Below, in pieces: positions 53,725 to 62,938 of a stretch of DNA of 64,000 bases. Made by a program: the position numbers and the translations under genes. The notes under the pieces are model-generated. The model worked only from the letters and a program-made list of their open reading frames with translations, was not told the origin of the DNA and searched no databases. The DNA is from Paenibacillus sp. MBLB1832 (GTDB lineage: Bacteria > Bacillota > Bacilli > Paenibacillales > NBRC-103111): positions 4,359,001 through 4,423,000 of the forward strand of contig NZ_CP130319.1 of assembly GCF_032271945.1 (NCBI RefSeq), given 5' to 3'. Every line of letters begins with the position of its first letter. The first letter of the stretch is position 1.

Positions 53725-55521
53725 TTAATGAATAACGGGCAGTTCAATTGTGAATTTGGTCCCGATTCCGACTTCGCTCTCAACGCGAATCGTCCCCTTA
53801 TGCATTTCTACGAGATGCTTCACAATCGACAAGCCGAGGCCTGTACCGCCTGAACTGCGAGAACGGGCTTTATCGACACGGTAGAAACGCTCAAAGATGC
53901 GCGGCAAATCCTTCTTCGGAATCCCCATCCCCGTATCCGTCACGATTAACCGAAGACGCTCGTAATCCCCATCTGCATTCATATCCAGCGGCTCAACGCG
54001 CAGCTTGACCTTCCCGCCTTCTTGCGTATAAGCAATCCCATTGGACAACAAGTTGATAATAATTTGCCGTAAACGGTCTTCATCGGCTTCGATATACATA
54101 TCTTCTTCCACTTGCATAGTGAGCTCAATATGCTTCTTCTCCGCCTCTTTGCGCAGAACACTCAAGGATCTCTCCAGAAATTCTGGTAAATATACCGGCG
54201 AGAAATGCATCGGAATGCGCTTGGACTCGATCTTCGATAGCTCAAGAATGTCCCCGATCAACCGGTTCAACCGCTCACTCTCATCAAAAATAATTTGCAG
54301 AAACGACACGGCCGTTTCCTTATCATTCAGCGCCCCCGCCAGCAGCGTTTCGGCGAACCCTTTGACAGCCGCAATCGGCGTCTTCAGCTCATGCGACACG
54401 TTAGCCACGAACTCGCTGCGCATCCGTTCCAATCGACGCACCGCTGTAATATCATGCAGCACGATTAATACGCCCGACCATTCCTCATCCTCGTGCGCGA
54501 TCGGACTCAAATGAATGTCAAGAATACGCTCAGATGGATAATAGAACATCATCTCATCGGAAATCGGTTCCTGCAGCTCGATACATTCTTGAATCAGCTT
54601 CGTAAATTCAAATTGCTGCTTCGCTTCATTATATTTCTTCCCTAACAGCTCCTGCGAAGAGAAGCCGAGAATCGTTTCTGCAGAAGGATTGAGCAGCATA
54701 ATGCGCTCGTCACGATCGATCATCATGACACCACTCATCATATTTTCCATCACGCCTTGCAGCCTGCGCTCATTCTCTTGAATACGGGCCATTTGCCCTT
54801 GCAAGCTTTCGGACATGCGATTAATAGCAACGCCTAATTGTCCAATTTCATCATCCTGGTAGGTCGGAACGCGTGATTCATAGTTCATATTCGTAATTTG
54901 CTGGGCAACCTTCGTCATTTTCTCGATCGGATGCGTGATGCTCTTCGCGATTCGATAACTCACAACGCCTGCAACTAGGAACAGAAGGAGCAATCCCGAA
55001 ATGAGGAAATACCACAAGCTTCGAATCGATTGATCCACTTGTTCCAAGCTCATGGATATACGTATGTAGCCAATGGTTACCTTGGCTGGATTTTTCACGG
55101 GCATAGCCGCATACAACATCTTCTCTTTTAACGTGTCGGAGTAGCGCGTTGTGTAACCAATTCCACCTGCGATGGCAGCTGCAATTTCAGGACGATTCAA
55201 ATGATTGTCCATTTGCTCAGGAAGCTGGTCAGAATCACCCAGTACTTTCCCATCGGCTCGTACGTAGGTCATGCGTTCATTGGTCGCTTCTTTCAAACGA
55301 TGCGCCTGTGCCGTGTAGAATTGAAACAGCTCACTCTCGGTCCCTTGATAATCCCAGACTCCGCTGGATGCAATCACTTTAAGCTCTCGCTCCATGTTCT
55401 CTTGTAGCGATTTCACGTGAGAGTTCTCGAGCACCTTCGCCATAAAAATACCTGCGATTAACATCGAGCTTCCAATTAATACAATTAGAATAAACGTCAG
55501 CTTGGCGCGAAACTTCGTCAT
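53725..55521 (-). CDS. phoR: Phosphate regulon sensor histidine kinase PhoR
   Basis: 598-residue membrane histidine kinase. Two membrane helices (about 8-27 and 168-188) enclose an extracellular domain; HAMP (about 190-240), PAS (about 255-355, GVMMIDRDERIMLLNPSAE), then the kinase core with the phosphorylated His in VANVSHELKTPIAAVKGFAE, N box NLLSNGIAYT and G boxes DTGMGIPKKDLP and GGTGLGLSIVK. Architecture is that of PhoR. Placed upstream of phoP on the same strand. Confidence 0.9.
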   Translation of the reverse strand: MTKFRAKLTFILIVLIGSSMLIAGIFMAKVLENSHVKSLQENMERELKVIASSGVWDYQGTESELFQFYTAQAHRLKEATNERMTYVRADGKVLGDSDQLPEQMDNHLNRPEIAAAIAGGIGYTTRYSDTLKEKMLYAAMPVKNPAKVTIGYIRISMSLEQVDQSIRSLWYFLISGLLLLFLVAGVVSYRIAKSITHPIEKMTKVAQQITNMNYESRVPTYQDDEIGQLGVAINRMSESLQGQMARIQENERRLQGVMENMMSGVMMIDRDERIMLLNPSAETILGFSSQELLGKKYNEAKQQFEFTKLIQECIELQEPISDEMMFYYPSERILDIHLSPIAHEDEEWSGVLIVLHDITAVRRLERMRSEFVANVSHELKTPIAAVKGFAETLLAGALNDKETAVSFLQIIFDESERLNRLIGDILELSKIESKRIPMHFSPVYLPEFLERSLSVLRKEAEKKHIELTMQVEEDMYIEADEDRLRQIIINLLSNGIAYTQEGGKVKLRVEPLDMNADGDYERLRLIVTDTGMGIPKKDLPRIFERFYRVDKARSRSSGGTGLGLSIVKHLVEMHKGTIRVESEVGIGTKFTIELPVIH

Positions 55522-55575
55522 GGATGCGTTAACCTCCAGAAAGGTGATAAGTCAGTACCTTTTTCAGTAAAATAA

Positions 55576-55606
55576 GAAAAAAGGGCTACTCTAAATAGTA
55601 ACCCTT
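55576..55606 (-). terminator. Terminator after fumarase
   Basis: Hairpin AGGGTTACT...AGTAGCCCT on the minus strand followed by six T. Confidence 0.8.
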
Positions 55607-55655
55607 TCTTCCAGGAACAATCCAGTTATTTTTTTGTAAATGTGAAAATCGTCCA

Positions 55656-57206
55656 TTATTTAAAAACTGGCTCTTTCAGCGCAGCCAATTTCTCAAAGGC
55701 GTTCTTTTCAACATCCGCATGCAGACTGTTGCCATGGGAATCCATCGTCACAATCGCTGCGAAGCCTTCTGTCTCCAAGTGCCACATCGCTTCTGGAATA
55801 CCGAATTCCATGAAGTCTACGCCTTCTACCTTCTTGAAGCATTGAGCATAGTACTGTGCGGCGCCGCCAATGGCATTCAAATACACACCGCCATGCTCTT
55901 TCAGGGCAGCCAACGTTTTCGGACCCATGCCGCCTTTACCAATGACAGCGCGAATACCGAATTTCTTAATAATCTCGCCTTGGTAAGGCTCCTCACGGAT
56001 ACTCGTCGTCGGTCCTGCCGCTTTCACGTGCCATTCTCCCGACTCATCCTTGCTCATAACAGGACCACAGTGGTAAATAGCCGCTCCGTTCAAATCAATT
56101 GGGGCATCATGATCCATCAAATGTTTGTGAAGCGCATCACGACCCGTGTGCATCGTTCCGTTAATCACAACCACATCGCCTACTTTCAGGCTGCGGATCT
56201 GCTCTTCCGAAATCGGCGTCGTCAAGACGATCTCTTTACGCTCCTCTTGCGGCGTATTTCTAGCTTCTTCCGCACTTGCTTCGAAAGCTTCTTGGAACGA
56301 AACTTCCGTTCCTCTCGGGTAGGACCAGCCGTTAATTTCGCCTGTTTCTGGATTCAACAGCACGCCTTGACGGCGGAACGCCCAACAGTTATAGGCAACA
56401 GAAACGAAGAAACTCGCAGGCAAACGGTTCATCACGCCAACTTTACAACCAAGCAACGTCACTTGACCGCCAAAGCCCATCGTACCAATACCGAGCGTGT
56501 TTGCGTGCTCCATCACATATTCTTCCACTTTGCGAAGATCAGGGTGCTCATTCACATCATCAACTTGACGGAACAATTGATGCTTCGCCAACTCGTACCC
56601 GCTTGTACGATCGCCGCCGATCCCAACACCGATGAAGCCCGCGCTGCAGCCTTGGCCTTGTGCTTGATAAACCGCGTGCATAATACATTTGCGAATACCG
56701 TCCAAGTCGCGGCCCGCTTTGCCCACGCCCTCAAGATCAGCTGGCAAGCTGTATTGGATGTTCTTGTTCTCGCAGCCGCCGCCTTTGAGAATGAGCTTCA
56801 CTTCAACTTCATCGCGTTCCCACTGCTCAAAATGAATGACAGGCGTACCAGGTCCAAGATTGTCCCCGCTGTTCGCCCCCGTCAAAGAATCAACGGAGTT
56901 CGTGCGAAGCTTGCTTGCTTTCGTTGCATTCGCAACCGCGTCTAGGATATGCTTCTTCATTACGATTTGGTTTGCCCCAACTGGACAGTGTATAATAAAC
57001 GTTGGCATTCCTGTATCCTGACAAATTGGGGATACATTGCACTCCGCCATGTGAATGTTATCCGCAATTCGAGATAGGGATAACGCTGAACGCGTTCCTT
57101 TATCCTCTCTTTCCTGCGCGGCTTGAACCGCACGACGCACATCGCCTGGAAGATTTGTGGATGTTTCGACAATCAGATCATAAACACTTTGATAAAAATG
57201 CTGCAT
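55656..57206 (-). CDS. fumA: Class I fumarate hydratase
   Basis: 516-residue iron-sulphur fumarase interconverting fumarate and malate. The alpha half (to about 290) has the cysteines expected for the 4Fe-4S cluster (SPICQDTGMP; GGGCENKN; GQGCSAGF) and the beta half (about 330-516) begins after GWSYPRGTEVS, i.e. both halves fused as in FumA/FumB-type enzymes. The ATG at 57206 has GGAG 12 bases upstream; the GTG at 57230 has none. Divergent from the deacetylase gene. Links the aspartase product fumarate to the TCA cycle. Confidence 0.93.
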   Translation of the reverse strand: MQHFYQSVYDLIVETSTNLPGDVRRAVQAAQEREDKGTRSALSLSRIADNIHMAECNVSPICQDTGMPTFIIHCPVGANQIVMKKHILDAVANATKASKLRTNSVDSLTGANSGDNLGPGTPVIHFEQWERDEVEVKLILKGGGCENKNIQYSLPADLEGVGKAGRDLDGIRKCIMHAVYQAQGQGCSAGFIGVGIGGDRTSGYELAKHQLFRQVDDVNEHPDLRKVEEYVMEHANTLGIGTMGFGGQVTLLGCKVGVMNRLPASFFVSVAYNCWAFRRQGVLLNPETGEINGWSYPRGTEVSFQEAFEASAEEARNTPQEERKEIVLTTPISEEQIRSLKVGDVVVINGTMHTGRDALHKHLMDHDAPIDLNGAAIYHCGPVMSKDESGEWHVKAAGPTTSIREEPYQGEIIKKFGIRAVIGKGGMGPKTLAALKEHGGVYLNAIGGAAQYYAQCFKKVEGVDFMEFGIPEAMWHLETEGFAAIVTMDSHGNSLHADVEKNAFEKLAALKEPVFK

Positions 57207-57325
57207 AACGCTGTCTAGCTCCTCTCTCACTTACACACATAATCATGAACATTACTACTTATTATACCATACCTTTTAGGCACAGTTCGATGGTACTTAA
57301 GAGGAAAACAAGGAGATTCGCTGAC

Positions 57326-58465
57326 ATGTACAAAAGATTTGCGCTCACGGCCCTTATCAGTCTGATTGGGCTCACACTTCTGCTGACACCGCTTCAAGCG
57401 AAGCGTTCCGACACGGTTTACTATCAAGATCAAGTGGCAGTCCTGATGTATCATCACATTCATGATACGGATACGAGTTCAAGCACGATCACTTCGGTCC
57501 TTTTTCAAAATCAATTAGAAACGCTGCTCAGCAATGGCTATCATTTTATCACTTTAAACGAGTTCAAAGCCTATATGGCTGGGGCCACCGTGCCGCCAAA
57601 TGCCGTGCTCGTCACCTTCGATGACGGGTACCAGAGCTTTTATACAGGGGCTTATCCGATTCTGAAAAGCTTACGCATACCCGCTGTGAACTTCGTCATC
57701 ACGACCGATCTTGCTAATCCTCTGGCCTCCTACATCCCTTCGATGTCAAAGGAGCAGATCAGTGAAATGACGCATGCGACCAATTTCATCGATATCGGCT
57801 GCCACACGGACAACCTTCACCATAAGCTGCCCAATGGGGAAGCCGCGCTTGTTGGAAGGCTTGATGGCGAGGACGCTGCTGCTTATCAGCAGCGTGTGTT
57901 CACGGATGCGCAAGCCTGCGTCAGCAAGCTTGCGGGGTTGACGGATGCGCCGCTCGACGCGATGGCGTACCCGTACGGCATCACGTCGCCAGCGGCGACG
58001 GAGCAAGTGGCGAAGGCGGGCATCCGCTACGCCTTCACGATCTCGCCCGAGATGGCGACGCGCAGCGCCGATCACTTGCTCATCCCGCGGATCAACGCGG
58101 GCAGCCCCGGCATCACGCCGGAGGGGCTGCAGCGCTCGATCCAGCGCCGGGTTACGGCGCAGCCGGGCAGCGCGCCGCTGCGCGTGGACGCGGCCGCTGC
58201 CGCAGCGCAGCTCGGCGGCAGCGCAAGTGCGGAAGGCGGAGAGCTGCGCCTCCGCCTGGGGCAACAAGCATTCACCCTGCGGGTGAATGCGAAGACCGCG
58301 ACGCGCGAGGACGGCGCGCGCGTCCGGCTGCGGCAGCCCGTGCTGCGCGAGCACGGGCAGGTCACGATCGCGCTTGACGATCTGCAAGCGCTGATCGGGC
58401 AGCCGCTCGTCTACACCCCCGCCACCGGGAAGGTGGCGGCGCGGGTGGCGCCGAGCGTCAAATAA
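57326..58465 (+). CDS. Secreted polysaccharide deacetylase with GC-rich C-terminal extension
   Basis: 379-residue protein: N-terminal signal/anchor FALTALISLIGLTLLLTPL, then a NodB-type deacetylase domain (about 35-255) with VLMYHHIH, the metal-site VTFDDGYQSFYTG, and IGCHTDNLHH; LDAMAYPYGI marks the later motif. The last 110 residues are Ala/Arg/Gly-rich and beta-like (LRLRLGQQAFTLRVNAKTA), resembling a copper-amine-oxidase-N-type wall module. Base composition rises sharply from about 57900 to the end of the gene compared with its first half. Likely modifies cell-wall glycan or a surface polysaccharide. Start has AAGGAG at ten bases. Confidence 0.85.
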   Translation: MYKRFALTALISLIGLTLLLTPLQAKRSDTVYYQDQVAVLMYHHIHDTDTSSSTITSVLFQNQLETLLSNGYHFITLNEFKAYMAGATVPPNAVLVTFDDGYQSFYTGAYPILKSLRIPAVNFVITTDLANPLASYIPSMSKEQISEMTHATNFIDIGCHTDNLHHKLPNGEAALVGRLDGEDAAAYQQRVFTDAQACVSKLAGLTDAPLDAMAYPYGITSPAATEQVAKAGIRYAFTISPEMATRSADHLLIPRINAGSPGITPEGLQRSIQRRVTAQPGSAPLRVDAAAAAAQLGGSASAEGGELRLRLGQQAFTLRVNAKTATREDGARVRLRQPVLREHGQVTIALDDLQALIGQPLVYTPATGKVAARVAPSVK

Positions 58466-58515
58466 TGGGCCGTGTTACTCGGCCCCTCAACTCAAACATG
58501 AAGGAGCTCAGCCCC

Positions 58516-59112
58516 ATGCATCATCACTTTTTCGCTTACTTATATCGTCTCAAATATATTGATCGCTGGAGCCTCATGTGGAACATGCGCCGCGAGAATG
58601 TCGCCGAGCACTCCTTCTACGTGGCTTCCATTGCTCACATGCTTTGCACGATTTCCAATGAAGTGTTCGGGGGCAGCGTGCCCACGGATCGCGTCGTTTC
58701 CATTGCGCTATTCCACGATGCGTCCGAAGTACTGACTGGCGATATTCCTCAGCCTGTGAAGCACAACAATGAGCGAATCCTACGTAATTTTCGGCAAATT
58801 GAAGAAGTCGCTGTTGAGCGCTTGATCAGCACAATTCCGCCGGCGCTTAGCGGCATCTACCGCGGTCTCATTCAGGATCCAGATCCTGAGCTCTATCGTT
58901 GGGTAAAAGCTGCCGATCTGCTCGAAGCCTACATCAAGTGCTTGACCGAGCTCTCCACGGGCAACCGTGAATTTATCGTAGCTAAGCAGCAGGTGCTGGA
59001 AAGCTTGCAGAAAATGAACATGCCGGAAGTCGATTATTTCCTCGAGAATATGAGCGCGTCCTTCGAGAAAACACTGGATGAAATCACGTTAGATATTGCA
59101 GATCCCAGTTAG
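58516..59112 (+). CDS. yfbR: HD-domain 5'-deoxynucleotidase, YfbR-like
   Basis: 198-residue HD-superfamily phosphohydrolase close in size and motif to E. coli YfbR, which dephosphorylates deoxynucleoside 5'-monophosphates. Metal ligands: His in ENVAEHSFYVA, His-Asp in IALFHDASEVLTGDIPQPVK, and the later Asp in WVKAADLLEAYIKC. The ATG at 58516 follows AAGGAG; a longer frame overlaps the deacetylase stop. Probably cotranscribed with the deacetylase, 50 bases away. Ends at a long terminator. Confidence 0.88.
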   Translation: MHHHFFAYLYRLKYIDRWSLMWNMRRENVAEHSFYVASIAHMLCTISNEVFGGSVPTDRVVSIALFHDASEVLTGDIPQPVKHNNERILRNFRQIEEVAVERLISTIPPALSGIYRGLIQDPDPELYRWVKAADLLEAYIKCLTELSTGNREFIVAKQQVLESLQKMNMPEVDYFLENMSASFEKTLDEITLDIADPS

Positions 59113-59125
59113 GTGTATCACAAAG

Positions 59126-59174
59126 AAAGAACCCCTTATCCCGCATGAGCTATGCGAAATAAGAGGTTCTTTTT
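59126..59174. terminator. Terminator between convergent genes
   Basis: Arms AAAGAACCCCTTAT and ATAAGAGGTTCTTT with an inner CGCAT/ATGCG stem. Confidence 0.85.
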
Positions 59175-59190
59175 GTATCCTTTGTTTCGC

Positions 59191-59625
59191 TTACGACAAG
59201 ATTTGAGGATTTGTCATAATCAAAATAGCAAGGATAACTGCAATAGCAGCAATCCAGCTAAACGCTTTAATTTTCGAAGCATCCGCAGCTGTGCTTTTTC
59301 CTGCTGCGCTGCTCGCTTTCAGTTTTTTGATACGACCGCCGATCATGCCTGTAGCCGCACCCACGATTACAAGCAGAATCGTTGCCAGAGCCATCCACAG
59401 GGCAGAAGGCTTTGGATCTAGTTGACTAATCATCGCTCCTCCTGAGAGGAAAGTCACAATCAAGGAAAATTGGCCAACGCGGTTCAACGACGCAAGCAAT
59501 CCCGCGAAACTTTCTTGCGCTGCCCCAGACAAACTTCCTGCTCGTCCCACAAGGAAAGGGAACACAACATAAGAACCAAGCAACAAAGCGCTAATCACAT
59601 GTAAAAAAATCAAAACATGATACAT
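59191..59625 (-). CDS. Small integral membrane protein of unknown function
   Basis: 144 residues with four predicted membrane helices: VLIFLHVISALLLGSYVVFP, then FSLIVTFLSGGAMI, LATILLVIVGAATGMIGG and FSWIAAIAVILAILIM. A basic, Ala/Ser-rich loop lies between helices 3 and 4. The first-helix His in FLHVISA resembles DUF2269-like or haem-type membrane proteins, but the match is loose. The ATG at 59625 has GGAGG eight bases upstream. Transcribed alone; function unknown. Confidence 0.7.
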   Translation of the reverse strand: MYHVLIFLHVISALLLGSYVVFPFLVGRAGSLSGAAQESFAGLLASLNRVGQFSLIVTFLSGGAMISQLDPKPSALWMALATILLVIVGAATGMIGGRIKKLKASSAAGKSTAADASKIKAFSWIAAIAVILAILIMTNPQILS

Positions 59626-59762
59626 CGAATCAACCTCCGCCATTTTTAAATAAAAATCATTCTCTTGTAGTATACAGAATAGGTTCAGGTGTAACAAGAA
59701 AGCGATATCAACATTCTGGCCATTTCACGATTTGTCCATAAAAATGTGTCTAATTTATCCCC

Positions 59763-60849
59763 TTATTCGGAGCCCCGCGGCATCCTAACTGTGAACTGAT
59801 AGACACCATCTTGATGTGTGAGTCCAAGGGTTCCTCCATGCAACTCCGTAATATTCTTGGCAATGGAAAGACCTAATCCTGAACCTGTCTGGATCTGTTC
59901 GCTCTGCCTGGAGTCATCCACTTCATAAAAACTGTCAAAAAGCTTCACTTCCTGCTCCTTTGTTATCGGCTCTGCATTATTTTCAACAGTAACATAGAAA
60001 TTGGTTTCATCCAGTTGTGTATAAACACGTATTGAACCTGGTTTTATGGTGTATTTAAGAGCATTCATCAGTAAATTATCGAGGGCTCTCACAAATTTAT
60101 CACTATCTATCATCACAACAGCATGCATACGTGAGCAATCTCGAACGATCGATACACCATGCTCCATAGCAATGGGCTCAAATTCAAAGAGTAATTGATG
60201 AATCAGGTCATGAATATCAACAGGTTTAAGATCTAGCTTCATATTGGTGGAGGTTAACCTTGTATAGGCAAACAAATCATCTAATAATTTTTTTAAAATG
60301 GATGGCTTTGCTATACGTGTTCTTAACGAATCTGTCATATTCATCTTTATTTTGATAGGATCCTGTTCTCAGTAAATCCAAATAGCCAATAATGCTTGTT
60401 AATGGCGTTCGCAAGTCATGCGACACACCAGTGATCAGATCAAGCTTGGATTTCTCGATGTCGCGCTCTTTCTGAATCTGTTTCTCTAATTTTTCCGTCA
60501 TTAGATTAATACTAGAGGCCACTCTTCCAATCTCGTCCTTTCGAAGAATAGGTACTCTACAGCTTAAATTTCCTTCCGCGATGATGGAGAGCCCCTCTTC
60601 TAAGGTTCGTAAATACGTTACCACACGTCGTGTTAAAATAAAAAAAGAAACAATAAATGCAAGAATGTACGCCGCTACATTGAAATAAGGAAGATATACA
60701 ATATAGCGATATCCGCTATAACGATTAAAGAGGTTCGCCATTATTGCGATAATGATTAAAGCAATGAACATGCTTATCACAAAGGTCCAGATCATATCCA
60801 CCTGAATGCTGTTCTTCCGTTTAAAAAGTATGGGCAACTTATCTTTCAA
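59763..60849 (-). pseudogene. Histidine kinase interrupted by a frameshift in an A7 tract
   Basis: Frame 1 (60277-60849, TTG start) encodes two membrane helices, HAMP and the His box SHDLRTPLTSIIGYLDLL, then stops after HFKKIIR. Frame 2 (to 59763) continues KKLLDDLFAYTRLTSTNMK and the ATPase part with NLLMNALKYT and TGSGLGLSIAKN. Removing one A from the seven-A run (T7 on plus, 60288-60294) joins them seamlessly as HFKKLLDDLF. Start overlaps the regulator stop by 11 bases. VanS/PhoR-like kinase, either truly broken, slippage-dependent, or a sequencing error. Confidence 0.85.
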
Positions 60850-61525
60850 TTTTATACCCCACTCCCCAAACGGTCTTGATATAGCGAGGTTCTCTCGGCG
60901 TCTCCTCTATCTTCTCCCGTAAATTTCGAATGTGCACCATGACGGTATTATCGGTATAGGCAGATGATTCTTTCCACACGGATTCGTAAATTTTTTCTGC
61001 ACTGAACACTTGTCCTGGATAGCTTGCCAGCAATTCAAGAATAGCAAATTCAAGCGGAGTCAGTGTTACCTGCTTTCCTCTCACTGAAACGAAGTGTTTG
61101 GTCTTATCGATGAGTAGTTCCTGTATAGCAATCGTTTACACATCCCTCTCTGGTGAGGAGTACGACTGCCTTCGAAGCTGCGCCTTTACTCTCGCAAGTA
61201 ATTCCAGTGGATTAAATGGCTTCGTGACGTAATCATCCCCTCCGATTGAAATGCCTGTAATCTTATCCAAGTCATCATCTTTGGCAGAGAGCATAATGAT
61301 AGGAACGGTTGAGGTTTCCCGAATTCGCATGCACGATTGAATGCCATTCATGACGGGCATCATCACATCCAAAATAACGAGTGAAATATCAGGATGAACC
61401 TTCATTGCTTCTACCGCCTTGTGTCCGTTCTCAGCCTCTATGACCTTGTATCCTTCATTTCTCATATAAATATGAATTACATCTCTAATTTCGGCGTCAT
61501 CATCCACCACTAATATTGTAGTTAT
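60839..61525 (-). pseudogene. Response regulator interrupted by an in-frame stop
   Basis: Receiver domain TTILVVDDDAEIRDVIHIYM through DDYVTKPFNPLELLARVKA, with phosphoacceptor Asp in LVILDVMMPV, then TAA at 61136-61138. The same frame continues without shift as IAIQELLIDKTKHFVSVRG and the OmpR-type winged helix (VTLTPLEFAILELLASYPG, MVHIRNLREKIEE). A nonsense change is thus the only thing separating the two. The expected start, six bases after GGGGGAG, is an ATA codon at 61525. Partner of the adjacent histidine kinase; both genes look inactivated. Confidence 0.85.
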
Positions 61526-61539
61526 TTCGTACTCCCCCT

Positions 61540-62115
61540 CTACAACTCGCCATCCTTTGCTCTCTTCCTGCAAACATACACAAATGCTGGCGGGACATTG
61601 AAAGGAACAAACGATATTTTTTCGATGTCAAAATATTTCATAAAATGAGTTTTCATTTGCAATGAATATTGAAAAGCTACAAAATGACCATCAGGCTTCA
61701 GCGCCTGCTTAATTTGCTTCATTAAAGTCTCGCGCAAATTCCTTTCAAAGTTAAAAAAAGGCAATCCGCTAATTATACAATCCAACTGGTCAATGGCATA
61801 GCGGCTAATCGTAGTAGTTAACTGGCACGCATCCGAGTGACACGCAAACCCAGCGTACTTCCGCTGTAGCTGACTTCGCATTTGTCCTTCTTTTTCAAAC
61901 AGGAATACATTGGTCTCTGGATATACATAAGATGAAATCCACGAAGTAATTGCGCCTGTGCCCGAACCAAGCTCTGCCACATTTCTTACCTGATGCCAGG
62001 GAACAGACTGTACCATCTTTCTAGCCAAGAAACGTGAACTCGGCGAAATGCTGCCAACTTGTTTGGGATTGTTCATAAATTTCTTTAAAAAAAGCATGAA
62101 ATTAGCTTGTGTCAT
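61540..62115 (-). CDS. SAM-dependent methyltransferase, phospholipid methyltransferase-like
   Basis: About 191 residues. Motif I VAELGSGTGAITSWI binds SAM; the N-terminal FLKKFMNNPKQVGSISPSSR and the ISGLPFFNFE block resemble PmtA/rRNA-dimethylase-like enzymes that methylate phospholipid head groups. Intact. The second of two adjacent ATGs is six bases after GGGGGA. Lies between DedA (12 bases) and the response regulator (15 bases) in one operon, suggesting a membrane-lipid role. Confidence 0.8.
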   Translation of the reverse strand: MTQANFMLFLKKFMNNPKQVGSISPSSRFLARKMVQSVPWHQVRNVAELGSGTGAITSWISSYVYPETNVFLFEKEGQMRSQLQRKYAGFACHSDACQLTTTISRYAIDQLDCIISGLPFFNFERNLRETLMKQIKQALKPDGHFVAFQYSLQMKTHFMKYFDIEKISFVPFNVPPAFVYVCRKRAKDGEL

Positions 62116-62127
62116 CATAATTCCCCC

Positions 62128-62749
62128 TTAACCGTTATTTTTTTCAATTCTTGAATGACTCATACTTGACTGTCCATTCCCATAGATTGCTACAAGATTT
62201 TTGACCAAGCAGAAGAAGAAATAAGTAGTGAAGAGTCCAATCATCATCGACTCCACATCAACAAAAGAGGGAACATGCAACCAATGATTGCCAAGTAATA
62301 AACCAACGGTAAAATAAACCGATGTCCACACAAATGCGCTAGTATACGAAAGCAAGGCGAATTTACGGTAGGATACACGATTGATTCCTGACAAGACAGG
62401 AATGAAGTAACGAACTACAGGCAAAAGATAAGCTAAGCAAATCGCTATTGATCCGTATTTGTGAAACAGCTCTTCCGCTTTGCTCAAATAACGGTTCTTT
62501 CGAAACCTGGAAGTGAATCTCTTCCCGAATAGACTCCCCAGGATATAGCCCATAGTAACCGCACATAATAATCCACACAGTAAAAACAAGTAGACCAACC
62601 ACGGATTTAAATCGGTATTCGCAATCAGGATTGCCCCTGCTAGAATGGTGACTTCATTCGGAATTGGAAACCCGAATGGCCCAAAACAGAATGCGCAGAA
62701 AAAATATATACCCATAATCATGGACAAGTTGTAGGATTGTTTCGTTCAT
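62128..62749 (-). pseudogene. DedA family membrane protein with N-terminal frameshift
   Basis: The main frame encodes most of a DedA/VTT protein (FGFPIPNEVTILAGAILIAN, YLLPVVRYFIPVLSGINRV). The proper start lies upstream in another frame: ATG at 62747-62749, seven bases after GGGAGG, reads MNETILQLVHDYGYIF, the usual DedA N-terminus, then leaves frame at a T6 run (A6 on plus, 62699-62704). One T fewer restores YIFFCAFCFGPFG. Internal starts without that segment lack a ribosome site. DedA proteins are flippase-like lipid transporters. Real mutation or homopolymer error. Confidence 0.82.
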
Positions 62750-62895
62750 GATTTAACCTCCCATTCGTTGATGAAATAATCATAAACAAAGTTTCTGAGG
62801 AATATAGGTGGATAAATCTAAAGAATATCTGAAGATGCATAGTTATCACCTGAACGAGAAAATTGATGACTCAGCCTGGGGTATAAAATGAAAAA

Positions 62896-62919
62896 AAACC
62901 TACGCATACTCGTAGGTTT
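62896..62919. terminator. Terminator after arsR-type gene
   Basis: Arms AAACCTACG / CGTAGGTTT with a six-base loop, preceded on plus by an A run (T run for the minus strand). Confidence 0.8.
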
Positions 62920-62938
62920 CTCCATGCTTTCAGTTAAA

